Notes under the pieces: model-generated
The model's database searches: none
Told to the model about the DNA's origin: nothing
What the model saw: the letters and a program-made list of their open reading frames with translations, nothing else
Made by a program: the position numbers and the translations under genes
Source of the DNA: Butyrivibrio sp. NC2002
GTDB lineage: Bacteria; Bacillota; Clostridia; Lachnospirales; Lachnospiraceae
Reading direction: 5' to 3'
Assembly (NCBI RefSeq): GCF_000702265.1
Contig: NZ_KL370880.1
Coordinates: 124,001 to 188,000, forward strand
Length of the DNA: 64,000 bases
Shown here: positions 17,913 through 27,060 of the stretch, in pieces
How the letters are laid out: each line of letters starts with the position of its first letter
Position numbering within the stretch: the stretch's first letter is position 1

Positions 17913-18947
17913 ATGAGCCGTGACAAAAAAGGTATCTTTGACAAGATGAATGATACTAATCTCCTCCTTACAATTACGATAGTAATATTCTTCCTTATGT
18001 ATCTGGGAGCTGTTATTTTTCAGGGAGGCGGATTTACCAAGCCTCAGATGTTTTTCAACATACTAAACTCAAATGCAGCGCTGATAATTACAGCCTGCGG
18101 AATGAGCGTTGTAATGATAACCGGCGGGATCGATATTTCAGTCGGCGGTGTTGTGGCACTGGTTTCTATGTGCTGCGCTGTATATCTTGATAAGCACAAC
18201 GGAAGCATAATAGGTTCTGTTTTTATAGCAATAGGAATTGGTATCCTCTACGGACTAATTCAGGGCTTTTTGGTAGCATATCTTGATATCCAGCCCTTTA
18301 TCGTATCCCTTGCCGGAATGTTCTTTGCAAGAGGTATGACAACTATCGTTAATACCGCACCTTTTAATGTGGCAAACGAGCAGTTCAATGCCCTTAAGCT
18401 TACAAGGATCTATGTGCCGGGAATGGGAACTACCAACAAAAAAGGTATCTACGTTCCTGCATACGTTGAGATTGGAGTTATAGTAGCACTTCTTATAGTT
18501 ATACTTTTGTTCGTTGTGCTTCGCTGGACAAAGGTAGGTAGAAACTTCTACGCAGTAGGCGGTAATAAACAGAGTGCTCTTATGCTTGGCATAAATGTTA
18601 AGAGGACAAAGTTCTACTCACATATGATCTGCAGTACTCTTGCAGGCATCGGAGGATATGTATATTTCCTTCATGTTGGATCCGGTTCTGCAAGTCATGC
18701 CATGGGAATGGAAATGAATGCTATCGCTTCATCCATCATTGGTGGTACAATGCTTACAGGCGGTGTAGGAAATATTATAGGAACATTCTTTGGGGTGCTT
18801 TCACTAAGCACAATACAGAATATTGTTTCATCCGCAGGTCTGGATCAGGCTTGGTGGACAGGTATAACAATTGCAGCAATGCTCTGTATTTTCCTTCTTA
18901 TTCAGAGCGTGGTCATGGCACAGAAAAAGAAGGCATTAAAGAACTGA
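17913..18947 (+). CDS. yjfF: Sugar ABC transporter permease (YjfF-like)
   Basis: Second membrane subunit, 344 residues, same superfamily. Conserved parts are CGMSVVMITGGIDISVGG, LDIQPFIVSLAGMFFARGM, FYAVGGNKQSALMLGI and MNAIASSIIGGTMLTGGVG, closely matching YjfF-type permeases. The start ATG follows directly after the stop of the YtfT-like gene, with GGAGG just inside that gene. A second binding lipoprotein starts 13 bases downstream. Confidence 0.9.
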   Translation: MSRDKKGIFDKMNDTNLLLTITIVIFFLMYLGAVIFQGGGFTKPQMFFNILNSNAALIITACGMSVVMITGGIDISVGGVVALVSMCCAVYLDKHNGSIIGSVFIAIGIGILYGLIQGFLVAYLDIQPFIVSLAGMFFARGMTTIVNTAPFNVANEQFNALKLTRIYVPGMGTTNKKGIYVPAYVEIGVIVALLIVILLFVVLRWTKVGRNFYAVGGNKQSALMLGINVKRTKFYSHMICSTLAGIGGYVYFLHVGSGSASHAMGMEMNAIASSIIGGTMLTGGVGNIIGTFFGVLSLSTIQNIVSSAGLDQAWWTGITIAAMLCIFLLIQSVVMAQKKKALKN

Positions 18948-18960
18948 TCAGGGTGACAAC

Positions 18961-20031
18961 ATGAATAATTACGCCAAAAAGGCGACTATACTGCTCCTGC
19001 TCTTGGTCCTTGTGGCCGGTTGCGGGAGCAGTCGGTTTAAAGAAGAAAAAACAGAAGATGAAGAGGTGGTATCGGAAGACCTCATAAATGTTGGGTTTTC
19101 GCAGCTTGGTGCAGAATCTGACTGGAGAAATACCAATACGATATCAATGCAGGAAGCTTTTACTGCCGAAAAGGGATATAACTTGATTTATAAGAACGGC
19201 CAGCAGAAGCAGACCAATCAGATCACAGCTATAAGGACTTTTATCCAACAGGGAGTTGATTATATTGTTCTTGCTCCTGTTACGGAGAGCGGCTGGGATA
19301 CAGTTCTTGGTGAAGTAAAGGAAGCAGGGATACCTGTCATATTGGTTGACAGGCGGGTTGACTCTTCCGACAAGACCTTATTTGCAAGCTGGGTTGGCTC
19401 CGATTTTGAGCTGGAAGGCAGGAAGATGGCTGCCTGGATCAAGGAGTACACTGAGAGCAAAAACATAGATCCTGCTGATCTCCATATAGTAAATATCCAG
19501 GGAACACTTGGGTCAACGGCCCAGATAGGAAGAACCAGAGCACTTGCCAATGCTGCAAGAGAAAACGGCTGGGATCTTATGGCAGAGGTTTCCGGAGAAT
19601 TTACGGAGAATAAGGGAAGAGAAGTTATGGCAGCTCTTCTTAAGAGATTTAACAATATCAATGTAGTGTATTGCGAAAACGACAATGAGGCCATAGGTGC
19701 GATCGACGCAATAGAAAGTTCCGGAGGCAAGGTCGGAAGCAATATTCAAAAGGGCGAGATCATGGTGGTTTCTTTTGATGGAGTAAATGAAAAGTCCATC
19801 GAATATGCAAAAGAAGGGAAAATATCCTGCATTGCAGAGTGTAACCCCCTTCACGGACCAAGGGTAAAGGCACTTATCGAGATGCTCGAGCGCGGAGAGA
19901 CACCTGATAAGTACAACTATGTTGATGAAAAAATGTATAGTTCTATTTCAGAAGTGGACAAGATAATAGTTGACGGAAAAGATTACTATATAAACGAACC
20001 TGTTTCAATGGAAGAGCTGGTGAAAAAATAG
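18961..20031 (+). CDS. ytfQ: Sugar ABC transporter substrate-binding lipoprotein 2 (YtfQ-like)
   Basis: Second sugar receptor of the same operon, 356 residues. The lipobox LVAGC puts the anchored residue at Cys21. The mature domain begins INVGFSQLGAESDWRN, close to the YtfQ opening as remembered from E. coli, and continues with GQQKQTNQITAIRTFIQQGVD and VYCENDNEAIGAIDAI. It matches YtfQ more closely than lipoprotein 1 does and has a much shorter linker. It is last in the operon, ending just before the secA promoter. Galactofuranose is the E. coli ligand; the ligand here is inferred only. Confidence 0.88.
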   Translation: MNNYAKKATILLLLLVLVAGCGSSRFKEEKTEDEEVVSEDLINVGFSQLGAESDWRNTNTISMQEAFTAEKGYNLIYKNGQQKQTNQITAIRTFIQQGVDYIVLAPVTESGWDTVLGEVKEAGIPVILVDRRVDSSDKTLFASWVGSDFELEGRKMAAWIKEYTESKNIDPADLHIVNIQGTLGSTAQIGRTRALANAARENGWDLMAEVSGEFTENKGREVMAALLKRFNNINVVYCENDNEAIGAIDAIESSGGKVGSNIQKGEIMVVSFDGVNEKSIEYAKEGKISCIAECNPLHGPRVKALIEMLERGETPDKYNYVDEKMYSSISEVDKIIVDGKDYYINEPVSMEELVKK

Positions 20032-20036
20032 GGTAG

Positions 20037-20065
20037 TTGATAATATGCGGGTAATTTGCTAAAAT
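20037..20065 (+). promoter_or_regulatory. Sigma-A promoter upstream of secA
   Basis: TTGATA (20037-20042), a 17-base spacer and TAAAAT (20060-20065). The predicted transcript start near 20072 lies before the hairpin at 20099-20121. Confidence 0.55.
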
Positions 20066-20098
20066 GTCATTTGTGGTTTTGTCTTTAATTGAGTATCA

Positions 20099-20121
20099 GG
20101 GGGCGAAATGCTCCCTTTTTT
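20099..20121 (+). terminator. Short intrinsic terminator before secA
   Basis: A 6-bp stem (20099-20104 with 20110-20115, one G-U), loop GAAAT, then six T. It may end the sugar operon, or act as an attenuator of the secA transcript that starts just upstream. Confidence 0.6.
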
Positions 20122-20167
20122 ATGCACAGTTTGTGCAATGAAATAAAAACGGATGGAGTAATATCAA

Positions 20168-22735
20168 ATGGGAATTATTGATAAGATTATTGGTACGCAC
20201 AGTGAGCGCGAACTCAAGAGAATTCAGGGTACAGTAGACAAGATTGAGAGTCTTCAGCCTGAAATGAAAAAGCTTACCGATGATGAATTAAAGGGTAAGA
20301 CTGAGGAATTTAAGAAGAGACTTGAGAGTGGAGAGACACTCGATGATATCCTTCCTGAGGCTTATGCAACTGTAAGAGAAGCGGCTTGCAGAGTACTTGG
20401 CATGGAGCACTTCAGAGTTCAGCTGATCGGTGGTGTTATTCTTCACCAGGGAAGAATTGCAGAGATGCGTACCGGTGAAGGTAAGACACTTGTTGCAACC
20501 CTTCCTTCTTATCTTGATGCACTTGCAGGCAAGGGTGTTCACGTCGTTACTGTAAACGATTACCTTGCTAAGCGTGATGCTGAGTGGATGGGTAAGGTTC
20601 ATGAATTTTTGGGACTTACCGTTGGTGTCGTACTTAACAGTATGACAAGCGAGGAGAGAAAAGAAGCTTACGCTTGTGACATCACTTATGTTACAAATAA
20701 CGAGCTCGGATTTGACTATCTTCGTGACAACATGGCTATCTACAAGGAGCAGTGTGTACTGCGTGGTCTTAATTATGCCATCATCGATGAGATTGACTCC
20801 ATCCTCATTGATGAAGCAAGAACACCGCTTATTATTTCAGGTCAGAGTGACAAGTCAACTAAGCTCTATGAAGCATGCGACATTCTTGCAAAGCAGATGA
20901 CAAGAGGTGAAGACCTCGATGAATATACCAAGATGGATGCCATCATGGGTATTGAGCAGGAAGAAACAGGAGACTTTATCGTAAACGAGAAGGACAAAAT
21001 CGTAAACCTTACAGCACAGGGTGTTTCCAAGGTTGAGAACTTCTTCCGTATCGATAACCTTGCAGATCCTGAAAATCTTGAGATCCAGCATAATATCATC
21101 CTTGCACTCCGTGCAAACAACCTTATGCAGAAGGATCATGATTATATCGTAAAAGACGATGAAGTTCTTATCGTTGATGAGTTTACCGGACGTGTAATGC
21201 CCGGAAGACGTTATTCAGACGGTCTTCATCAGGCTATAGAAGCAAAAGAGCATGTAAAGGTTAAGAGAGAATCCAAGACCCTTGCTACCATTACCTTCCA
21301 GAACTTCTTCAACAAGTTCGAGAAGAAGTGCGGTATGACAGGTACTGCTCTTACAGAGGAAAGAGAATTCCGTGATATCTACGGAATGGACGTTATAGAG
21401 ATTCCTACAAATAAACCGGTTATCCGTATAGATCATCAGGATGCGGTTTACAAGACTAAAAAGGAAAAGTTAAACGCAGTTGCCGATGCAGTTCAGAAGG
21501 CACATGAGAAGGGACAACCTGTACTTGTAGGTACTATCACTATCGAGTCTTCAGAGGAAGTAAGTAAGCTCCTTAAGAAGAGAGGTATCCCTCACAACGT
21601 ACTTAATGCCAAGTTCCATGAGATGGAAGCACAGATAGTCGCTGAGGCAGGTAAACACGGCGCCGTTACGATCGCTACAAACATGGCAGGTCGTGGTACC
21701 GATATCAAGCTTGATGATGAGGCTCTTCAGGCAGGCGGACTTAAGATCATAGGTACAGAACGTCACGAGAGTAGACGTATTGATAACCAGCTGCGTGGTC
21801 GTGCAGGTCGTCAGGGAGATCCCGGTGAATCCAAGTTCTATCTTTCACTTGAGGACAACCTTCTTAGACTGTTTGGATCAGAGAGACTTATCTCAATGTT
21901 CAATTCACTTGGTATTCCGGAAGGGCAGGAAATTGAGCATAAGGCATTATCAAAAGCTATTGAATCAGCTCAGAAGAAGATCGAGGATAACAACTATGGT
22001 ATCCGTAAGAACCTTCTTGAATATGACCAGGTTAATAACGAGCAGAGAGAGATCATCTATGATGAGCGTAGACGTGTTCTTAACGGAGACAGCATGCGCG
22101 ATACAGTATACAAGATGATCACAGATATTGTTGAGGAATCAGTTGAGACAGTTGTTGGTGAAGTTACTGATTCTGATGAGTGGAACTTAAATGAGCTCAA
22201 TGAGCTTCTTCTTCCTACTATTCCGCTTAAGAAGATCAACCGCGGACGTATAACCAAGCTTACTAAGAACGGACTTGTTCAGCAGCTCAAGGAAGAGGCT
22301 GTTAAGCTCTATGAAGAGAAGGAAGCTGAGTTCCCTGAACCCGAGACTATCCGTGAGATAGAGCGAGTTATCCTTCTTAAGGTTATCGACAGAAAGTGGA
22401 TGGATCATATCGATGATATGGATCAGCTCCGCCAGGGTATCGGCCTTCAGGCATTTGCACAAAGAGATCCTAAGATTGAGTACAAGCTTGCAGGATATGA
22501 GATGTTCGATGAAATGACACGCAACATCAAGGAAGAGACAGTAAGACTTCTTTTCCATGTTCATATCGAGGAGAAGGTAGAGCGTGAGCAGGTTGCCAAG
22601 GTAACAGGTACCAACAAGGATGATTCTGTTGCAAAAGAACCCGTAAAGCGTATGGAATCCAAGGTTTATCCCAACGATCCCTGCCCGTGCGGAAGTGGTA
22701 AGAAGTACAAGAACTGCCACGGAAGAATGCAGTAA
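20168..22735 (+). CDS. secA: Preprotein translocase ATPase SecA
   Basis: Motor of the Sec export pathway at the inner face of the membrane; 855 residues, normal length. It has Walker A MRTGEGKT, helicase motif II in [14 protein letters not shown], the linker VVEVIPTNKP-type region (VIEIPTNKP), [10 protein letters not shown], and [14 protein letters not shown]. The C-terminal zinc site [15 protein letters not shown], which binds SecB or ribosomes, is intact. The ATG lies 10 bases after GGAG. The gene leads a secA-prfB pair, a common Firmicute order. Confidence 0.98.
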   Translation: MGIIDKIIGTHSERELKRIQGTVDKIESLQPEMKKLTDDELKGKTEEFKKRLESGETLDDILPEAYATVREAACRVLGMEHFRVQLIGGVILHQGRIAEMRTGEGKTLVATLPSYLDALAGKGVHVVTVNDYLAKRDAEWMGKVHEFLGLTVGVVLNSMTSEERKEAYACDITYVTNNELGFDYLRDNMAIYKEQCVLRGLNYAIIDEIDSILIDEARTPLIISGQSDKSTKLYEACDILAKQMTRGEDLDEYTKMDAIMGIEQEETGDFIVNEKDKIVNLTAQGVSKVENFFRIDNLADPENLEIQHNIILALRANNLMQKDHDYIVKDDEVLIVDEFTGRVMPGRRYSDGLHQAIEAKEHVKVKRESKTLATITFQNFFNKFEKKCGMTGTALTEEREFRDIYGMDVIEIPTNKPVIRIDHQDAVYKTKKEKLNAVADAVQKAHEKGQPVLVGTITIESSEEVSKLLKKRGIPHNVLNAKFHEMEAQIVAEAGKHGAVTIATNMAGRGTDIKLDDEALQAGGLKIIGTERHESRRIDNQLRGRAGRQGDPGESKFYLSLEDNLLRLFGSERLISMFNSLGIPEGQEIEHKALSKAIESAQKKIEDNNYGIRKNLLEYDQVNNEQREIIYDERRRVLNGDSMRDTVYKMITDIVEESVETVVGEVTDSDEWNLNELNELLLPTIPLKKINRGRITKLTKNGLVQQLKEEAVKLYEEKEAEFPEPETIREIERVILLKVIDRKWMDHIDDMDQLRQGIGLQAFAQRDPKIEYKLAGYEMFDEMTRNIKEETVRLLFHVHIEEKVEREQVAKVTGTNKDDSVAKEPVKRMESKVYPNDPCPCGSGKKYKNCHGRMQ

Positions 22736-22762
22736 AAAATGTTTATGTAATTATTGATGGGG

Positions 22763-22786
22763 ATGCAGAGCAGATATGCTCTGCAT
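22763..22786 (+). repeat. 9-bp perfect hairpin between secA and prfB
   Basis: ATGCAGAGC and GCTCTGCAT with loop AGATAT. No proper T-run follows, so it is more likely an RNA stability or weak attenuation element than a full terminator. Confidence 0.5.
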
Positions 22787-22814
22787 TCTTTGAGAGATGT
22801 AGAAAGGTTGAAAA

Positions 22815-23957
22815 ATGGTAATACTTGATCAGATGAAGGTTGAACTGAGTAATCTTCGTGGAACACTTGACGAAGTAACTGGTTCACTTGACCTTGATTC
22901 CAAAAAAAAGATGATTGAAGAGTTGTCCCGAGAGATGGAAGAACCCAACTTCTGGGATGATGCTGAGAAGGCTAACAAAAAGACCAGAAACTTAAAGAAC
23001 ATGCAGGATCTTGTAGCTCAGGTTGAGGGTCTTCACAAGCAGTATGATGATATTATGGATCTCATTGATCTGCAGAACGCAGAGGGTGTGGATGATGACG
23101 ACATGGCTGCCGAGATCAGAGAAGAGCTTGATAGCTTTGAAAATCTTCTTGAGGAGATCAGGATCAACAATCTTCTTAGCGGAGAATATGACAGCTGCAA
23201 TGCAATCCTCAGACTTGCTGCAGGCGCAGGCGGAACAGAGGCTTGCGACTGGTGTAACATGCTGTATCGTATGTATACCAGATGGGCTGAGAGAAAAGGC
23301 TTCAAGATCGAAGTTCTCGATATCCTTGACGGTGATGAAGCAGGTCTTAAGTATGTACAGTTCCAGATCGATGGTACAAATGCTTACGGTCTTCTCAAAT
23401 CTGAGAAGGGTGTACACAGACTTGTCAGGATCAGTCCTTTCAATGCTCAGGGTAAGAGACAGACATCATTCGTTTCACTTGATGTTATGCCTGATATAGA
23501 AGAGGATCTCGATGTTGAGATCAATCCTGAAGACCTCAGAATTGATACATATCGTTCAAGTGGTGCCGGTGGACAGCACATCAACAAGACTTCCTCCGCT
23601 ATCCGTATTACTCACCTTCCTACAAATATTGTAGTTACCTGTCAGAACGAGAGATCTCAGTTCCAGAATAAGGACAAGGCGATGCAGATGCTGAAGGCAA
23701 AGCTCTACATGTTAAAGCTTGAAGAGCAGCAGGCAAAGATAGACGGTATCAGAGGTGAGGTTAAGGATATCGCCTGGGGTAACCAGATCCGTTCTTATGT
23801 CCTTCAGCCCTACACAATGGTCAATGACACAAGAACAGGTGAGAAGAGCTCCAATGCTGACGCTGTTCTTGACGGTGATCTTGATCCTTTCATCAATGCA
23901 TATCTTAAGTGGCTCGCAACAGGCGGAAAACCTGTAGGCGATACCGAAGAGGAATAA
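22815..23957 (+). CDS. prfB: Peptide chain release factor 2, encoded in one frame
   Basis: Releases finished peptides at UGA and UAA codons. The 380-residue protein shows the RF2 anticodon-like region (ISPFNAQGKRQTSF) and the catalytic GGQ motif in SSGAGGQHINKTSS. Many bacterial prfB genes need a +1 frameshift at CTT TGA C. Here the matching site reads CTT GAC inside GGTTCACTTGACCTTG, so no frameshift is needed. The ATG follows AAAGG. The strong hairpin at 23996-24037 ends the gene. Confidence 0.95.
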   Translation: MVILDQMKVELSNLRGTLDEVTGSLDLDSKKKMIEELSREMEEPNFWDDAEKANKKTRNLKNMQDLVAQVEGLHKQYDDIMDLIDLQNAEGVDDDDMAAEIREELDSFENLLEEIRINNLLSGEYDSCNAILRLAAGAGGTEACDWCNMLYRMYTRWAERKGFKIEVLDILDGDEAGLKYVQFQIDGTNAYGLLKSEKGVHRLVRISPFNAQGKRQTSFVSLDVMPDIEEDLDVEINPEDLRIDTYRSSGAGGQHINKTSSAIRITHLPTNIVVTCQNERSQFQNKDKAMQMLKAKLYMLKLEEQQAKIDGIRGEVKDIAWGNQIRSYVLQPYTMVNDTRTGEKSSNADAVLDGDLDPFINAYLKWLATGGKPVGDTEEE

Positions 23958-23995
23958 GATATAAACTTAAATTTTTAATATATAACCGACAAACG

Positions 23996-24037
23996 ATCAA
24001 CCCCCGGAAGTGGCTATCGAAACTTCCGGGGGTTGAT
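23996..24037. terminator. Perfect 16-bp hairpin, convergent terminator
   Basis: The arms 23996-24011 and 24022-24037 pair perfectly around a 10-base loop. It sits between prfB on the plus strand and the glycosyltransferase on the minus strand and can serve both. T-runs are poor on both sides. Confidence 0.75.
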
Positions 24038-24047
24038 TATCGCATAA

Positions 24048-25070
24048 TCAGTAGGGAACGTGCCAGTTGCGGGCTTCTTTTTCGTAGTCCTCGGCCTGTT
24101 CGAGATTACCGAGTTCTCTGTAACATTCAGAGAGTTTCATAAGGGTTACATCCCCTCCGATGTGGATATTAAGGATGGGAGATGATTCATATACTGCGTT
24201 GTAGTACCAGACGATAGCTTCATCCAGATCGCCTATGTTGCGGTAGTAATTTCCGAGCTCATAGCACATTTCGCTTGAGGGAATAGTAGTGAGGTCCTTT
24301 AAGGAATATTTAAGAAGTGCCTCAGTATTTCTCTCAATGACGGCTATATGAGCCAGAACGCAGCTAGCTTCCTTTATCTCATCGAGAGTTCTTCCGGTAT
24401 CGACTATAGACTCCTCGAAGAATTTTTTTGCGAGCATGAAATCTTCATCACTGCCAACAAGGTACAATTCTCTTGCATAGAGATTATGAAGCCTCTTGGA
24501 TATATATTCACCGCGTGTAATAGAGCATCTGAATGCTGTCAGATCACGTTCTCCATGTTCCTCTGTAGGATTGTGGATTATCTCAACGTCACTGTTACAT
24601 ACGGTTGGATCAAGCCTTACAGTTTCATGTATAGGATCTTCCCAGACAAAGCTGCGGACTCTTCTAAAGAGCTTGGGACGAAGCTCTCTGTCGTAGTTGT
24701 ATACTGTGTTGTGACTTAGCTGATTACAGTAGTACATTTGAACAACATCGATATCGAGTTCATCGATATCAATTTTCAGTTGCTTGAACCTTTTCTGATT
24801 TTCCTCGTCGATAGTTTCATCAGCATCTGCTGCGTAGATGAAGTCGCAGGTTGCCTGCTGAAATGAGAAATTCCTGGCATCAGAAAAATTGCCGGTCCAT
24901 TCATACTCAAATACCTTTGCGCCAAAGGATTTTGCTATCTCCACAGTTTTATCGGTAGAGCCTGTATCAACGATGATCATCTCATCAACCAGATCTTTGA
25001 GACAGTCAAGGCAGGTTTTTAGCTTATCCTCCTCGTTTTTTACTATCATACATAGACTTACTGTAACCAT
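24048..25070 (-). CDS. Family 2 glycosyltransferase with C-terminal TPR-like region
   Basis: Probable inverting glycosyltransferase. The GT-A domain spans about residues 1-220: SLCMIVKNEEDKL, IIVDTGSTDKTVE (nucleotide site) and AADADETID (DxD metal site). The C-terminal part, about 230-340, has helical TPR-like units (YELGNYYRNIGDLDEAIVWYY). This two-part form is common in Clostridia; some members glycosylate peptides or proteins. An upstream ATG at 25085 is in frame, but only the ATG at 25070 has a well-spaced GAGGGG. It lies 94 bases after the OppA-like gene and may share its transcript. Confidence 0.88.
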   Translation of the reverse strand: MVTVSLCMIVKNEEDKLKTCLDCLKDLVDEMIIVDTGSTDKTVEIAKSFGAKVFEYEWTGNFSDARNFSFQQATCDFIYAADADETIDEENQKRFKQLKIDIDELDIDVVQMYYCNQLSHNTVYNYDRELRPKLFRRVRSFVWEDPIHETVRLDPTVCNSDVEIIHNPTEEHGERDLTAFRCSITRGEYISKRLHNLYARELYLVGSDEDFMLAKKFFEESIVDTGRTLDEIKEASCVLAHIAVIERNTEALLKYSLKDLTTIPSSEMCYELGNYYRNIGDLDEAIVWYYNAVYESSPILNIHIGGDVTLMKLSECYRELGNLEQAEDYEKEARNWHVPY

Positions 25071-25164
25071 AGCCATACCCCTCATTTATGGTGAATTAAT
25101 CGCTAATATTACATATTTATGTTACCTAAAAACCGTAACAGTGTCAAACTATCAAAATGCTCAT

Positions 25165-27060
25165 TTAGTGGTTTATCCACTTCGTATATTCTTTTTTGAA
25201 TTCTTCTATGTTCATGGAATCATCATGGATCTTACAGTGCTTGTAACGCTGGGTAGCCATACCATAGGAAGCATATTCGCCCTCAAATTCATTAAGCTTT
25301 GACATGACGTAACCTTCACCCGGCATTATCGATATGGGAAGGATTATGCTATGTTCAAGGAGCAGGGCTTCAGCGTTGGCATAACATTCAAAGCGCTTTT
25401 CCAGATCGTCAGTGATATTAGAAGCTATATTAACTGTACTGGCCCACTCATCCCGAACGGACAATACAGAACTATCCTTGCACAGGTGCCAGAACATGTA
25501 CTCGCCGTCATCCATGAATGGCTCGGTCCAGGTGTGAGGATCTTCATAATCAGCTCCCCATCTGCATTTCATAAGAGCATATTTTCCGCTTCGCCTTGCG
25601 GGTAACAGATATCCTGTGTCGCCACCTACAACGGGGAATACGTCAACAAAATCTTTGCCAAGACAATTCTCTATCATTTCTTCGAGGAGGAGAGCTTCCT
25701 TTGTCCATCCATCGATCAGAGGATTATATGGCATGAAAATCTTGATGGGGAAAGTCACACCTGCCTGTTCAAGCTCTTTTCGTGCTGTATCCGCGTATTT
25801 TTGTGCTGTAATGGTACTGTAAGAATCCTCATAATTGAATTTGTCGAGTGCACCAAAAGTTGTATAGTCCTTTCCATCAAGAGAAATAGCTCCCTTTGGA
25901 GTAAAGACATTATTTATGAGTGAATCCGGATTGAATGGCTCATAGATAGATGCAATCTTTGTCTTGTTGATGGATGAAATTATAGCCTTTCTGAAATTCT
26001 CATTTACAACTGCCTTCTCCCAGTTTTCGGGCTCATATTCCTCGTCGAACTGCGGATAGAAATTGAACGCATAAAAATATGAGAAGGACAGATCCGGCCT
26101 TGAAGGATGGATCTCATTTGCGTAGGTTTCATCTTTTAAGTATTCTGTAAGTTTTTGCGGGCTTACCGTGGCTTTGTCGATCGCTCCTTCCATATATCTT
26201 TCGATGCTTACAGAGTTTGCATCTTTGTCATATCTGTTCTCTATACGCTCGATGTGGACATTGTCTGCATCATAGTAGGTTGGATTTTTAACAAGAACCT
26301 GTTTTTCCAAAGGTTTAAAATAATAAAGTATGTAAGCTCCGTTGTAGAGGATGTTTGTATTATCCTTGGCAAACATTGTACCTACTTCGTCCAGATATTT
26401 ACGGCAGATGGGCAGATATGAAGTGTAGGATAAGACACTTGGGAAAAATGGGCAGGGTTTATCAAGCTCGTATACAACCGTTCTTTTATCAGGTGCTTTT
26501 ACGCCGATGTCTTCCGGCTTTACCTCGGGAACCGGGGCATCGAACGATTCGGGAGATAGAAGATATGTGGTGTAGTCATAGTACTCCTGCGCGTTTTTTA
26601 CTACTGATCCGGTGGAATACATGTATTGACTGTCTGAATTGTTGGCATAGTTATTGACGTACTGACTGGCACATACAAAATCATCAGCAGTAACGTAGGC
26701 ATAGAAATTGCCTTCATAGTCAACCCACTTGGCATCGTCTCTTAAGTGGAATGTCCATTCTGTCATATCTTCGTTGGACTCCCAGCTCTCAGCCAGACCT
26801 GGGATGATATTTCCGTATTGATCGTAATCGACAAGGGCTTCTATGGTGTTTGAACATATTGCGGTGTCGATCGTTGAAATTGTCTTAAGGTAATTTAGCT
26901 CGGAAACTTCTGATGAGTAGAGAGTTCTGAAAGTTGTGGCATCAGGACTCAGATAATCCCCTATTATGTGGTTTTCCAGATCGGGAAGCCTGCTGCAACC
27001 ACAAACGGCAAGAGATACAATGAGTAAAGGAACGAAAAAAATATTACGTTTGTTCTTCAT
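25165..27060 (-). CDS. OppA-like (family 5) substrate-binding lipoprotein
   Basis: Extracytoplasmic solute-binding protein of the peptide/nickel family, 631 residues. The N-terminus is a lipoprotein signal with VCGC (Cys22 likely lipidated). Family features include GLAESWESNEDMTEWTFHLR, YVTADDFVCA and a large C-terminal lobe. No permease or ATPase gene is adjacent. Instead its start overlaps by 4 bases the stop of a membrane GGDEF gene. The likely role is a ligand receptor, either feeding a transporter coded elsewhere or informing the cyclase. The peptide nature of the ligand is inferred from the family. Confidence 0.9.
   Translation of the reverse strand: MKNKRNIFFVPLLIVSLAVCGCSRLPDLENHIIGDYLSPDATTFRTLYSSEVSELNYLKTISTIDTAICSNTIEALVDYDQYGNIIPGLAESWESNEDMTEWTFHLRDDAKWVDYEGNFYAYVTADDFVCASQYVNNYANNSDSQYMYSTGSVVKNAQEYYDYTTYLLSPESFDAPVPEVKPEDIGVKAPDKRTVVYELDKPCPFFPSVLSYTSYLPICRKYLDEVGTMFAKDNTNILYNGAYILYYFKPLEKQVLVKNPTYYDADNVHIERIENRYDKDANSVSIERYMEGAIDKATVSPQKLTEYLKDETYANEIHPSRPDLSFSYFYAFNFYPQFDEEYEPENWEKAVVNENFRKAIISSINKTKIASIYEPFNPDSLINNVFTPKGAISLDGKDYTTFGALDKFNYEDSYSTITAQKYADTARKELEQAGVTFPIKIFMPYNPLIDGWTKEALLLEEMIENCLGKDFVDVFPVVGGDTGYLLPARRSGKYALMKCRWGADYEDPHTWTEPFMDDGEYMFWHLCKDSSVLSVRDEWASTVNIASNITDDLEKRFECYANAEALLLEHSIILPISIMPGEGYVMSKLNEFEGEYASYGMATQRYKHCKIHDDSMNIEEFKKEYTKWINH

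Noticed and set aside
22187..22720. Long minus-strand open frame inside secA, and similar ones at 29664-30239 and 47765-48289
   Set aside because: They are opposite strongly conserved genes, lack ribosome sites and show no domain; these are codon-bias shadows.
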